From Gammaproteobacteria bacterium (GTDB taxonomy: Bacteria > Pseudomonadota > Gammaproteobacteria > Pseudomonadales > Azotimanducaceae), in contig VXSY01000040.1 in assembly GCA_009837725.1 (NCBI GenBank), positions 1 through 34,131 of the forward strand: DNA of 34,131 bases, in the 5' to 3' direction. Positions 9,277 to 17,577 of the stretch are shown here, in pieces (the stretch's first letter is position 1; every line of letters begins with the position of its first letter). The translations under genes were made by a program, and so were the position numbers. The notes under the pieces were generated by a model that did no database searches, was not told the origin of the DNA, and saw only the letters and a program-made list of their open reading frames with translations.

Positions 9277-11445
9277 ATGGAGGTCTCTTTCGGTCCCGCC
9301 TTCCTGCCCTCCCTGGACGATTTGGCGCCAGCCTCAACCTCCCGCATCCTCCAAGCAATCCAGCGGTTCCAATCGAACTCGTCCAGTCCTGGTCTCAACT
9401 TCGAGAAGCTCCACGGACGCGCGGGTGCAAAGAGGCTCTGGACCTTCCGCGCATCCCAAAGCCTCCGTGTCCTCGTCGCTCGCGAAGGTGAAACTGCCGT
9501 TGCACTGTTTGCAGGAGAGCACAATGCGGTCTACGAACTGGCCGACAAGTCCGCGTTCGTCGTGCCGAAGGCCGGCGCGCCGACGCTGATTCGATTTGCA
9601 GCCAGTAACGGTCCTACGGACGACACTGCAGCAACTGACATGGCCGGCATGCCAACCGCAAGGCTGGACGATCCCGGTCGTTCGATCTTGGACCATTGGA
9701 CCACGCCCGAGTTGCTCCGAGCCGGCTTCAACGAGAGTGACGTTGCCGTACTGCGCACCGTCCGGGGCGAGGACGCGCTGCTCGATGCGTTGCCCGACGA
9801 GGCCAAACTCGACCTCGCCATCGAATGCAGCGAAAAATCACCCGAAGAGTTCTTCCAGCCGGAGATGTTTGGCGACGACGGCGCCACTGATTTCCGAGAC
9901 GCGATCGTCAAGCGCGGTGCCTTGGCGGGCCTTTCGTCACTCCTCGATGCAGACGAGATGGCGCGACTTCTGTCGGGCCCCATCGAAGACTGGATGCTGT
10001 TCCTCCACCCCGAACAGCGAGCGATCGTTGACCGGCACTACAGCGGCCCGGCCCGCGTCCGCGGTTCCGCGGGTACCGGGAAGACCGTGGTCGCCATCCA
10101 CCGGGCAGCCGCGCTCGCACAGCGCGACGCAACGCCTGGTAAGCCGACGATCCTCTTCACCACTTTCATCAAGAGCCTGCCGCCCGTCTTCAAGAACCTC
10201 TATCAGCGACTCCCGAATGCTGTCCCGGGGGCCGTCGAGTTCGTGCACATCGACCGCCTAGCCAACCGAGTCTGCCGGGAGGCCGGCATCGTGCCCGCAC
10301 TCAATAAGGCGCATATCGATCAGGCATTCGATGGGGCCTGGGCGGACGTTGTTGGACCCGGCACACCCTTGCGAACCTCCCGCCTGACCAGATACTACGT
10401 CCGCGACGAGGTCAGGGAGGTGATCAAGGGGCGCGGGATCGACTCTCTCGACGAGTACCTGAGGATGGAACGGACCGGCCGCCGGACTCGCTTCACATCG
10501 GCCATGCGTCGTCAGGCATGGACGCTGCGCGAGGAATGGGATCGGCGGATGGCCGCCGCCGGGGTGACTGATTTCCCCGACGTTGTGCGATGGGCCCGGG
10601 ATCTTGCTCGCAAACGGCAGAGCCCCACGTTCCGGTCGGCCATCGTCGACGAAGGCCAGGACTTCACTCTTGTCGGGTTGCAGTTCGTCCAGGCGCTCGT
10701 CGCGCCGGCCCGCCAACCCGACTCCCCGAACGGGTTGTTCATCGTCGGCGACGGTGCGCAGAAGATCTACCCAGGTGGCTTCACCCTCGCGCAAGCCGGC
10801 ATCGATGTCCGAGGCAACAGTTCGGTTCTCCGCGTCAACTACCGCAACAGCCACGAGATCATCACGGCGGCTATGGCCTGCACGGGCTCGGAGCAGGTCG
10901 ACGACATCGGTGAAACCTATCTCCGCGGCGATGAAGACGTTCGCGGCATCTCGGCGCGCCAAGGGGTCAAGCCAGTCCTGTTCCGAGGCGGCGACTTCGG
11001 TGGCCAGATCCGCTATGTCGCGGAGACCGCGAAGCGCCTGGCGAATGCCGCCAGCCTCGACCTCGGCGACATCGGCGTCCTCGCGCCGACGAACAAACTG
11101 GTCAACCAGACCCAAGGCGGGCTCCAAGCGATGAGCGTCGATTGCCAGCCGCTCGCGAACTTCGACGGCACGTCCACGAGCCGCGTCAAGATCGGCACGT
11201 TCAAACGTGCCAAGGGTCTGGAGTTCAAGGTCGTTTTCCTCCTTGGGCTGGGAGATGACTCCTTCCCCTCGCCGAAGCGACACTGGCAGACCGTGGAGGA
11301 ATACGAGGAGCGCCGAGCCTTGGAGACCACCGAACTGTTCGTCGCGATGACGCGGGCTCGGGATGGGCTCTTCCTAATCTGCGACGACGAGCCGTGCGAC
11401 GCGATCTACGAGGGTTTGCAGCACATCGACGAAGTGGCGGTCTGA
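9277..11445 (+). CDS. UvrD-like helicase with N-terminal RelE-like domain
   Basis: 722 aa. Residues 1-95 resemble a RelE/ParE-type fold (short helices, then LNFEKLHGRAGAKRLWTFRA and LRVLVAREGETAVALFAGEH). A linker region of about 150 residues follows. The SF1 helicase core has Walker A GSAGTGKT (about 262-270), Walker B AIVDEGQDFT (about 455), RVNYRNSHE (about 518), FKRAKGLEFKVVFL (about 642) and VAMTRARDGLFLI (about 690). All key motifs are present and the frame is intact, unusual in this island. Likely an ATP-dependent 3'-5' DNA translocase; the RelE-like part may bind nucleic acid instead of acting as a toxin. It lies 236 bases after the DUF6884-like gene on the same strand, so operon membership is possible but not shown. 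Confidence 0.88.
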   Translation: MEVSFGPAFLPSLDDLAPASTSRILQAIQRFQSNSSSPGLNFEKLHGRAGAKRLWTFRASQSLRVLVAREGETAVALFAGEHNAVYELADKSAFVVPKAGAPTLIRFAASNGPTDDTAATDMAGMPTARLDDPGRSILDHWTTPELLRAGFNESDVAVLRTVRGEDALLDALPDEAKLDLAIECSEKSPEEFFQPEMFGDDGATDFRDAIVKRGALAGLSSLLDADEMARLLSGPIEDWMLFLHPEQRAIVDRHYSGPARVRGSAGTGKTVVAIHRAAALAQRDATPGKPTILFTTFIKSLPPVFKNLYQRLPNAVPGAVEFVHIDRLANRVCREAGIVPALNKAHIDQAFDGAWADVVGPGTPLRTSRLTRYYVRDEVREVIKGRGIDSLDEYLRMERTGRRTRFTSAMRRQAWTLREEWDRRMAAAGVTDFPDVVRWARDLARKRQSPTFRSAIVDEGQDFTLVGLQFVQALVAPARQPDSPNGLFIVGDGAQKIYPGGFTLAQAGIDVRGNSSVLRVNYRNSHEIITAAMACTGSEQVDDIGETYLRGDEDVRGISARQGVKPVLFRGGDFGGQIRYVAETAKRLANAASLDLGDIGVLAPTNKLVNQTQGGLQAMSVDCQPLANFDGTSTSRVKIGTFKRAKGLEFKVVFLLGLGDDSFPSPKRHWQTVEEYEERRALETTELFVAMTRARDGLFLICDDEPCDAIYEGLQHIDEVAV

Positions 11446-11628
11446 GAGCCCGCGTTGGTCCACACGGCGGCAGCGAGCTTCGACTCCGCAACCGGCCACC
11501 CGGCCGGACCTTCTCGCCGAGGTCAAACCGCATCGTTCTCCGCAAGGATGATCCTCGTCAACCCCCTCGCACGGGAAGTCCAATATCGCGGCCACGCTGG
11601 GAGCGCCGTATTCGATGTCTGCAGGAAC

Positions 11629-12254
11629 TTAGCGGCCACCAGCCAGATTCTCGACAAGATCGACGGCCCATGTAGCGCTCCTACTCGGGTGCCCGAACCG
11701 CCCGTCGACTCCGATGACATTCAGCTGGCGGCGGACCACGGCGCGGTAGGCTTCGCGCCCACGGTTCGTAAGCACACGCGCACTTGAGTAGCTCCAAGCG
11801 GCAACCACCCGACCGTCGTATCCGTTGAGTCTACCGGCGAGTTCCTCAGCCCTGTCCAGACTTGCGAACACGGAGTCGCCAGTGCCCTCCCCAGCGTTCA
11901 ACTGCTGAATGAGGAGCTCCATCGATGGCTGGCAAATGTCGGACAGGTTTAGCACGCGAACATGGTTGTACGCCAGCTCATCCATGACTTCCACAAGCTT
12001 CGCCTGAGTCCTATCTGGTCGGCCTCTCGCAAGTCCGTCATGTCGCCAATCTCGCCGGGCTCCCTCTGTTGCCAAACTAAGTCATCACCCGTTGGCCTCG
12101 ACGCCCCGGGATTGGTCATGATGACAATGAGATTCGGTACCTCCTCAGACAGGTTCGCTATTTCGTCATCGGCCCGTTGCTCTTTGACGATCTCAAGTGT
12201 AGATCGGCACCGAATATCACTCGGTAGCTGGTAGAAGTCGCCGTAGAAGTGCAT
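11629..12254 (-). pseudogene. DUF1643-like protein, one frameshift
   Basis: Two frames join into one protein of about 208 aa. The first part (from ATG at 12254) reads MHFYGDFYQLPSDIR, then NLIVIMTNPGASRPTG. The second part, from about 12020 onward, reads DRTQAKLVEVMDELAYNHVR followed by VLNLSDI and ends AVDLVENLAGGR. The combination TNPG-x(n)-DxTQ-x(4)-VM-x(n)-VRVLNLSDI is the DUF1643-type layout. A single-base change near 12010-12030 separates the halves. Function of this family is unknown; members are common in mobile and defence loci. No good ribosome-binding site is seen. Confidence 0.6.
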
Positions 12255-12328
12255 GAGCTCAGTCTAGATTCTCGACTGATGTACCACGAGCGATTGTACA
12301 GGTTCAGGACGGGTTCAGGACATATCGG

Positions 12329-12560
12329 ACGTCAGGCAGCCTCCTGCAGCGTAACGAAGTAGCGGCCGGGGTCAACATGCCGATGGCGGAGTAGGGTCGG
12401 TGGGGTGTTGTAGTAGTCGAGTTGAGCGTTGGTGTCGGCGACGGTCATTTCGCCGAGGTACTGGGTCCTGAACTCGATGCGGGTGGTGCGGTTGGCGCGG
12501 CTCGACGTGGCCGTTGAGCTGAGGCCTGCGCGGCGGCAGGACGGCGAGCTATGGGCGAAA
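12329..12560 (-). pseudogene. IS481-like transposase, C-terminal remnant
   Basis: Reading the - strand in shifting frames gives LNGHVE, RANRTTRIEFRTQYLGEMTV, LDYYN and IGMLTPAA. Together these match the end of an integrase-core (DDE) transposase, including the catalytic Glu in GHVER-NRT and the Y-N-x-x-RPH-x-x-x-G-x-x-TPA tail. At least two frameshifts make it non-functional, and no N-terminal half is found. Confidence 0.55.
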
Positions 12561-12707
12561 GTGGACGGATGAGTTGAGTCGTGCGGCGTGCCTCTGCTGA
12601 CATTGAGTTTGACGATCCAGTTCCAGCAAGAGGAGCACACCGCACATGGACAACGATAATGTGGTCGCGCTGGCGGTGCCCCGCTCGGCAAGTCGGCGAC
12701 TCGAATC

Positions 12708-12862
12708 CAATGAGAAGTGAGCCTGAAGGTGCGGTTGTGGACCATCGGAGGATGATCTTTAGCCTAGGCGTCGAACGGCTCCGCACGCTGCGAGCGGCTG
12801 TGCGGCCTCGACTGGGCCGAGCGACTCCTCAAGCCCGACATCACCTTGGAACTCGCCGTACA
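12708..12862 (+). repeat. Transposase-tail repeat, copy A (internally deleted)
   Basis: Begins with the same roughly 70 bases as copy B (AATGAGAAGTGAGCCTGAAG...). It then jumps, after the shared GTCGAAC, to the last segment (GAGCGGCTG...GCGGCCTCGACT... to GGAACTCGCCG). About 240 bases of copy B are missing. Confidence 0.7.
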
Positions 12863-12984
12863 CCAGATTTGACAATAGCTCCGGTCACCAAGCTGCGACA
12901 CTCAAGCCCTACCGTCGGCGGATCCGCGGTTCCCGCCCGTCCGGCCGATGCCCGTTGCGCGTCAGGTTGTGGAGATCGGGTCGG

Positions 12985-14748
12985 CTAGCGCCGCGGCAGC
13001 CGTGGCCATGACTCCATCTTTCCTCTCGGGTCATAGGCCTCCCACGGTAGCGCGAACTGCGACAGCCCTTTCGCAGAGGCCGCCTGACCCAATAGATCCA
13101 TGTGTCTTCGCACGTCCTGCTCGCAGTAATACGCTGTACGTTCGTCGACTTCCTCATCGTCAAGCTTCGGCCACATCGGGTGAGCCCTGTACAGCCGCGC
13201 GGGATCTTTGACTACGTAGTGCTCGCACTGCCGACGGAACAGCTCAAGGTCCTCCGGAGCGTGCGCATGACAATGGACGACGTTCGTGCCGAACGGTGCG
13301 GCCGGCGTTTCGTGGAGGGTCTGTCGCCAGACGTGCTCAAGCGCGCGGTCTATCTCTTTCCTTTCCGATACCGTCCAACTCAAGGAGTCTGACTTCACGG
13401 ATCGAATCTCCGACTCCGAACGGGGGGGATCGTGACGGAACGACCCCGCCTGCTTGCTCTTGTCCCATTCCGTTGGCCTGCCCTCATCGATCATGGCCTT
13501 GAGACTGGTGCGCAATACGTCAATCACATCCGAAACCAGGCCGTCGTCCGGCCCGCCCTCCCCCTGATATGCTTGCGAGACTGTGGCCGCTCCGTGCACG
13601 ATGTCGTTGTGAAGGCTGTAGAAGCGCTTGAGCGTACATCGGGTTCGCTCCCTCTCGTCAGTGGAGTCGGCGAAGTGCCAGGACGCGCGCCCCGCGATGG
13701 TTTTCCGTTGGTTGCGATTCTCGCCCTCCTCCATGAAAAGTGCTTCCAGTGCAATGCACGCGTCTATGATGCGATCCTCGCGTTCGGCCCTTTCCGCGCT
13801 ATCACGCAAGCGGCGGAGCGCCAGCCCTATGCGCCGTGCCGATGCTTCTGGCAAATCGCCGTATCTCGCCAACAAGGCACTCGCCTCCTCGACCGGGAGA
13901 GGTCGATGCTTGGACGCCGACGGACTTGGACGCAGCGACACGAATGTGTCGAGCATTCCCCCCGTGCCCCCAAATGCGAACATGGGGAACGGGAGCGCGT
14001 CGACCACCGTTCGCGGCGTGAAACCAGCTCTCGCGAAGGGGCGAAGACCCTCTCCCCACACCAGGCCAAGGATGAGCGTCAGCGTATCCAGACCGTGCCG
14101 CAGAAACGGACTGATGGCGTACTCGTTGATCGTCTCCGGTGGAGCCGGCCTGTCGAATCGCTTCCATTCTAGCGCGCAGAGACCGCTGGTGTGGTGTAGC
14201 GGTTGCGAGAGGCTAAACGCGAACTCGGTGTTTATGCGTGGGAGCACGTCTTGCGCCGGTAGGAGCGAGCAATGGTCATCAAGCCTTATCGGCCTCGAGA
14301 TAGAGGGACCCGTCAGCAAACACATGCTGTGGACCTCCAACATCCCATGACGAGCGAACTCGACAGCGTGTGCGGCGACCGAGTCCACGCCGTGTAGGGC
14401 TGTCGCCACGATTAGCTTGCGGCTTGCGGACGCCGCATCGAGTTGGTCTTCGGTAAGTGGACCCAGATAGTCTCGCGAAATCACGGTGTCGCCGGGCGGC
14501 TTGGTCTGACGCTTGGCGCCCCAGTGGACCTCGACCCAATCACGTACTGCCTCAAAGGCAGGGCCATCGAAGTCCCAGTCACCGTTATGGACAAGAGCAT
14601 CGGCCGATTCCGAGTCGCGGTAGGTGTGCGGCAACGCCTTCAGTGGGTCCGACACGACCTTCCGCCCGACACCCACGTCCACACCAAGCTCTCCTCGCGC
14701 CCGCGTTAGCCGCTGGGCGATCGTCTGGAGGTCCGGCGGTCTGGTCAT
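12985..14748 (-). CDS. Large HEPN-domain protein, probable defence RNase
   Basis: 587 aa from the ATG at 14748; the open frame extends 99 codons upstream but that part is Arg/Trp-rich and looks non-coding. Residues about 325-390 form an ApeA-type HEPN domain: DACIALEALFMEEGENRNQR, then RFYSLHNDIVHG, which gives the R-x4-6-H catalytic pattern of HEPN ribonucleases. Residues 1-320 are an unrecognised alpha/beta region. The C-terminal ~150 residues, after an acidic/basic linker, form a further domain with VHCHAHAPEDLELFRRQCEH and YYCEQDVRRHMDLL, unrecognised. The frame is intact. Cytoplasmic RNA cleavage triggered by infection is the likely role, by analogy with ApeA-like HEPN proteins; partner genes are not evident. 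Confidence 0.75.
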   Translation of the reverse strand: MTRPPDLQTIAQRLTRARGELGVDVGVGRKVVSDPLKALPHTYRDSESADALVHNGDWDFDGPAFEAVRDWVEVHWGAKRQTKPPGDTVISRDYLGPLTEDQLDAASASRKLIVATALHGVDSVAAHAVEFARHGMLEVHSMCLLTGPSISRPIRLDDHCSLLPAQDVLPRINTEFAFSLSQPLHHTSGLCALEWKRFDRPAPPETINEYAISPFLRHGLDTLTLILGLVWGEGLRPFARAGFTPRTVVDALPFPMFAFGGTGGMLDTFVSLRPSPSASKHRPLPVEEASALLARYGDLPEASARRIGLALRRLRDSAERAEREDRIIDACIALEALFMEEGENRNQRKTIAGRASWHFADSTDERERTRCTLKRFYSLHNDIVHGAATVSQAYQGEGGPDDGLVSDVIDVLRTSLKAMIDEGRPTEWDKSKQAGSFRHDPPRSESEIRSVKSDSLSWTVSERKEIDRALEHVWRQTLHETPAAPFGTNVVHCHAHAPEDLELFRRQCEHYVVKDPARLYRAHPMWPKLDDEEVDERTAYYCEQDVRRHMDLLGQAASAKGLSQFALPWEAYDPRGKMESWPRLPRR

Positions 14749-15199
14749 CGGCGCAATGATGCATTGGTTCCTTTGTTCGCGCCAGCCCAGCACTTGACCG
14801 GCAAGCCAATTGAAGCATGTCGAGAACTCGCTCGAGGCATGTCGCCCCTTCCGCCACGCCCACTGCCAGCGCCGACCCGTCAGACCACCCTTGCACGTGG
14901 CCGCATTCAGAACGCCGCAAGCGCGCGGGGATGCGCCCAAGACCCTTGCCGCCACGCAAGCTGTCGTGCCCCCGACCCTCGAGACCAACCAGCTCCGGCG
15001 ACTCCTGTCCCACCAGACAGTCCACCGCCTCACCCGCAACCTCACCTTCTGTCAGGACGGGCGCGAGGACCAGTTGCTCGACATCCCCGGCCGCAGGCGC
15101 CAACTGCGCAAGGACGGAAAAAGTGTGTGGCGGGTTTAAGCCGGATTTCGCAACCCATCACTCGGCAGCGCTCTGTACTCGTTGACCCACAGCGTCCGA
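14749..15199. other. Region upstream of the HEPN gene, no gene recognised
   Basis: Open frames run on both strands, but with compositions typical of antisense shadows. The segment probably contains the HEPN promoter and further eroded mobile DNA; nothing specific can be named apart from one arm of a direct repeat (15111-15137). Confidence 0.4.
15111..15137 (+). repeat. Imperfect direct repeat, left arm
   Basis: AGGACGGAAAA and GTGGCGGGTTT occur here and again at 15903-15928, differing in 3-4 bases between them. The two arms bracket the NYN stump, the hairpin and transposase-tail copy B, about 790 bases. Confidence 0.5.
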
Positions 15200-15311
15200 C
15201 GCCCGAGTAATCCAGCTCGCACGCGCTGCGCGTGAGTACGGTGCCAGCCAGCTCCTTAGACCCTTGCGCGAACAAGCAGCCGGCATCTACGAAGACTGCA
15301 ACGCGGCCCAT
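15200..15311 (-). pseudogene. NYN-domain nuclease, N-terminal stump
   Basis: From the ATG at 15311 the protein starts MGRVAVFVDAGCLFAQGS and continues to SACELD, the typical beginning of NYN (LabA/DUF88, PIN-like) ribonucleases with the first catalytic Asp in FVDAG. After about 34 residues the similarity stops and the frame enters unrelated sequence ending near 15042. The rest of the gene is gone. Confidence 0.6.
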
Positions 15312-15338
15312 CGTGCAACTGGGAACCTGGATTGGTTG

Positions 15339-15360
15339 GGGGGCTCCCACGGGAGCCCCC
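15339..15360. repeat. Strong GC hairpin
   Basis: Perfect ten-base inverted repeat, GGGGGCTCCC and GGGAGCCCCC, with a two-base centre. It has no T-tract on either side. It lies just upstream of the NYN stump (- strand), so it could be an old terminator or the end of a mobile element. Confidence 0.6.
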
Positions 15361-15445
15361 TATTAGCTGGCCCAATTCACTATAGGGCGGGCCATTGAAG
15401 TGAAGCATGCCGGGGGCTGACTGCGGACGTCAATGCCTAGTCTCC

Positions 15446-15843
15446 AATGAGAAGTGAGCCTGAAGGTGCGGTTGTGGGACCATCGGAGGGTGATCTTTAG
15501 CCTGGGCGTCGAACAGCTCCACACTCTGGAGCGGCTGCGCGTCTCTGGACGGGAGCGTCGCGAGCAAGAACGCCAGCGTCGTACTACGCCGCTGGCTGGA
15601 ACACGTCCACATCCTGCGCCGCCACGCGCCGCTGGTGGACGAGTTCACGCGCGGCGTGCTCTCGCCGGCCGTCAACTTCCACCGGCCCCTGTATATTCGG
15701 CGTCGAGCGGGTCCGACCAGAGGGTCCACGTGCGCCGCACCTACCCCTACGACCAAGGTGCAGACGCCCTGCGAGCGGCTGCGCGGCCTCGACTGTGCCG
15801 AGCGCAACCTCAAGCCCGACGTCACCTTGGAACTCGCCGTGCT
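15446..15843 (+). repeat. Transposase-tail repeat, copy B (longest)
   Basis: Fullest of three copies. In shifting + frames it reads LEHVHILRRHAPLVDEF, VNFHRPLY, VHVRRTYPYDQ, VQTPCERLRGL and NLKPDVTLEL. This is the C-terminal end of an integrase-core transposase of the kind with NFHRP...YPYD-x-x-TPYE-x-L...YLKPGV. Frameshifts near 15760 and elsewhere show that it is dead. Confidence 0.65.
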
Positions 15844-15902
15844 CCTCCCACGAAGGGGAGGATGGGCGCAGAGGAGAGCGTGCGAAATTGCTTACGGTGT
15901 GT

Positions 15903-15928
15903 AGGACGGAAAAGAGCGTGGCGGGTTT
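15903..15928 (+). repeat. Imperfect direct repeat, right arm
   Basis: Matches 15111-15137 and runs directly into the tRNA 3'-half sequence, suggesting that both mark an integration or deletion junction. Confidence 0.5.
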
Positions 15929-15969
15929 TGAACCCCTATAGGTCGGTTCGACTCCGACAGGGCTCTCCA
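15921..15969 (+). other. 3' half of a tRNA, possible attachment site
   Basis: The T arm is perfect: GTCGG (15942-15946), loop TTCGACT, CCGAC (15954-15958). It is followed by a seven-base acceptor strand AGGGCTC, discriminator T and CCA (15967-15969). A four-base variable loop and a partly paired anticodon stem precede it (GCGGG/CCCCT, one mismatch). No matching GAGCCCT 5' strand or D arm lies upstream, so only the 3' half is present. The TTCGACTCC arm and T discriminator are most like tRNA-Cys, but the loop shows TTG where the anticodon would be. Integrases commonly leave such 3' halves at element ends. Confidence 0.55.
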
Positions 15970-16025
15970 GCCAGTCCAAATTGCCCGTTAGAATGGCCAG
16001 ATACCCATAGAGAAGGAGACCCGCA

Positions 16026-16274
16026 ATGGGCTGCCGAGTAGGAACATCGAAGACTCCGTACGAGCGAATCGAATACTGGAAAGAGGAAGAAGACCACGAC
16101 GACGGTTACGTGCTGCACTCTGCCCTCACGTATGACCAAGCCCAAGACAAGGAGAAAGAGGAAGGCGACGAACGTGGCTGCTACTACAAGCTTGGAGGGG
16201 ATCCGGGTTCTGACAGGGACGAGCCCATCTGGTCGGTGTACATCGTTTCGGGAGGTACCGCGCCTGGCGACTAG
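16026..16274 (+). CDS. Small conserved-looking 82-aa protein
   Basis: Starts at 16026 behind a strong ribosome-binding site (AAGGAG, nine bases upstream). The protein begins MGCRVGTSKTPYERIEYWKE and is rich in Glu/Asp/Lys. It then has ALTYDQAQDKEKEE, GCYYKLGG and PIWSVYIVSGG. This layout (VGxxxxPxERxxYW, TYDxA, GC, WSVY) resembles small proteins that look like reduced GIY-YIG folds, but I cannot name a family with certainty and the nuclease residues are not clear. It is the only intact frame between two dead transposase tails. Cytoplasmic; function unknown. Confidence 0.65.
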   Translation: MGCRVGTSKTPYERIEYWKEEEDHDDGYVLHSALTYDQAQDKEKEEGDERGCYYKLGGDPGSDRDEPIWSVYIVSGGTAPGD

Positions 16275-16310
16275 GGCATAAACTTATTCGAAAACGGTCT
16301 AAGGTTGGCT

Positions 16311-16545
16311 GGAACACGTCCACAACCCGGGCCGCCTCGCGCCGCTGGTGGAGGAGTTCACGCGCGACGTGCTCTCGCCGGCCGTCAACTTCCACGGGCC
16401 CCTGCATGTTCGCCGTCGAGCGGGTCCGACGAGAGGAACCACGTGCGCCGCACCTACCCCCACGACCACGTGCAGACGCCCTGCGAGCGGCTGCGCGGCC
16501 TCGACTGCGCCGAGCGATTCCTCAGGCCCGATGTCACAATCCATC
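16311..16545 (+). repeat. Transposase-tail repeat, copy C
   Basis: Closely matches the second half of copy B: TGGAACACGTCCAC, GCCGTCAACTTCCAC, ACCTACCCC and GCGGCCTCGACTG occur in the same order. It then diverges after AGGCCCGATGTCAC. Same dead transposase tail. Confidence 0.65.
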
Positions 16546-16578
16546 GGACGTCGTGGCCCTTGGGGGGGCCTCGTTTTC

Positions 16579-16617
16579 GAATCGATTTAAATTTTATATT
16601 TATCATCCTGTTACGTT
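16579..16617. other. AT-rich patch
   Basis: Run of A/T (ATTTAAATTTTATATTTATC) just beyond copy C and just before the IS21 remnant, resembling in composition the patch at 2813-2852. Possible insertion junction. Confidence 0.4.
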
Positions 16618-16627
16618 GATCCGCCGG

Positions 16628-17510
16628 TTACTCGATCCCACTACCGATCACCTTCCAGCGTCGCGATGCCGAGGCGTCCGAAGGCGCGTTGCGGCACTGC
16701 CTGAAGCCTTGACCATACGCCGACAACGCCAGCCCGTCGCGCGCACGCTCCGTTAATCGCGATCGCCAGACTTCGTCCGCCGCGCCAAGGCACGCGGCCT
16801 TCCCCCCCCGGCTCCGCCTGCACCAGCTTGACGACCGGCCTGCCCGCTGCCAGACCACGGCAGCCATCGCCAGCGTGGGGAAGGCGACTTCCTCTGCGAG
16901 CGGTACCGCGGCGAGCGCGACGTCGAGCGCGGCCTCGTCGTTGAGGAACTCCCGGCCATAGTGGAAGCTCTCGCGCAGGCAGCGGATTAGCCGCTCCACC
17001 TTGCCCTTGGTCTGGGCGCGAGGCGGGCGGCACGCGAGCGGCGTGGACCCCCAGTGAGCCGCGAAGCGACGGAACTCCGCGTTCAGCGCGATGCCGCCGG
17101 CCGGCCGGTCGTCGAGATCACCACCGCCCGCATCTGGTCGAACAGCAGCTCCGCCGGCACCCCGCCGAAGGCCGCGAACGCGCACTCGAGCCCCTCCAGC
17201 AGCACGGCCATCGTCTGGTTCGCGTAGAAGCGCACCCACAGCGGCCTCGAGTGCCCCCAGCGCCACCACCAGCGCGCGTCGCCGGCCCCACGGAAAATGG
17301 ACGAGCCGAAGTCCACCTGACCCTGACGGCCCGGCTGTGTCTCGAACCGCAACGCCTCCTCCGCAGGCACCCGCGGGCGAACCGAGCGGACGTAGTCTCT
17401 AACCTAGTTGCAGCCCCGTCGTAGCCCGCCTTGAGGATCTCGTCGAACAGCCGCTGCGCCTCCAGCCGCGCCTCGATGATCCCCCGGTACGGATCGAGCT
17501 TGCGTGGCAC
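16628..17510 (-). mobile_element. IS21-family IstA transposase, frameshifted remnant
   Basis: Reading the - strand from 17510 in several frames gives KLDPYRGIIEARLEAQRLFD, ILKAGYDG, then EEALRFETQPGRQGQVDFGS, LWVRFYANQTMAVLLEGLE, FAAFGGVPAELLFDQMRAVV, FRRFAAHWGS and CRPPRAQTKGKVERLIRCLR. This is the IstA order, including the D, D and E of the catalytic triad (QVDFG, FDQM, KVER). Frame changes near 17400, 17240 and 17060 destroy it. Its partner istB and the terminal repeats are not seen. The element is a solitary relic. Confidence 0.8.
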
Positions 17511-17577
17511 CGCGTCACGGAAGTCAGAAAGGCACAGTAGTGGGTTACCCTCCTAGTCGGTCGCGGTTGCCGCTGTG

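Noticed and set aside
14749-15045. 99-codon N-terminal extension of the HEPN gene
   Set aside because: Arg/Trp-rich and without domain character; the ATG at 14748 begins coherent protein.
15378-15387. CACTATAGGG, resembling the end of a T7 promoter or cloning-vector sequence
   Set aside because: Only ten bases match, the upstream TAATACGACT part is absent and no polylinker surrounds it, so chance is the simplest explanation.
15584-15979. - strand open frame with GVEPTYRGSKPAT, resembling annotated hypothetical proteins
   Set aside because: The phrase is the antisense translation of the tRNA T arm, a well-known source of false proteins.
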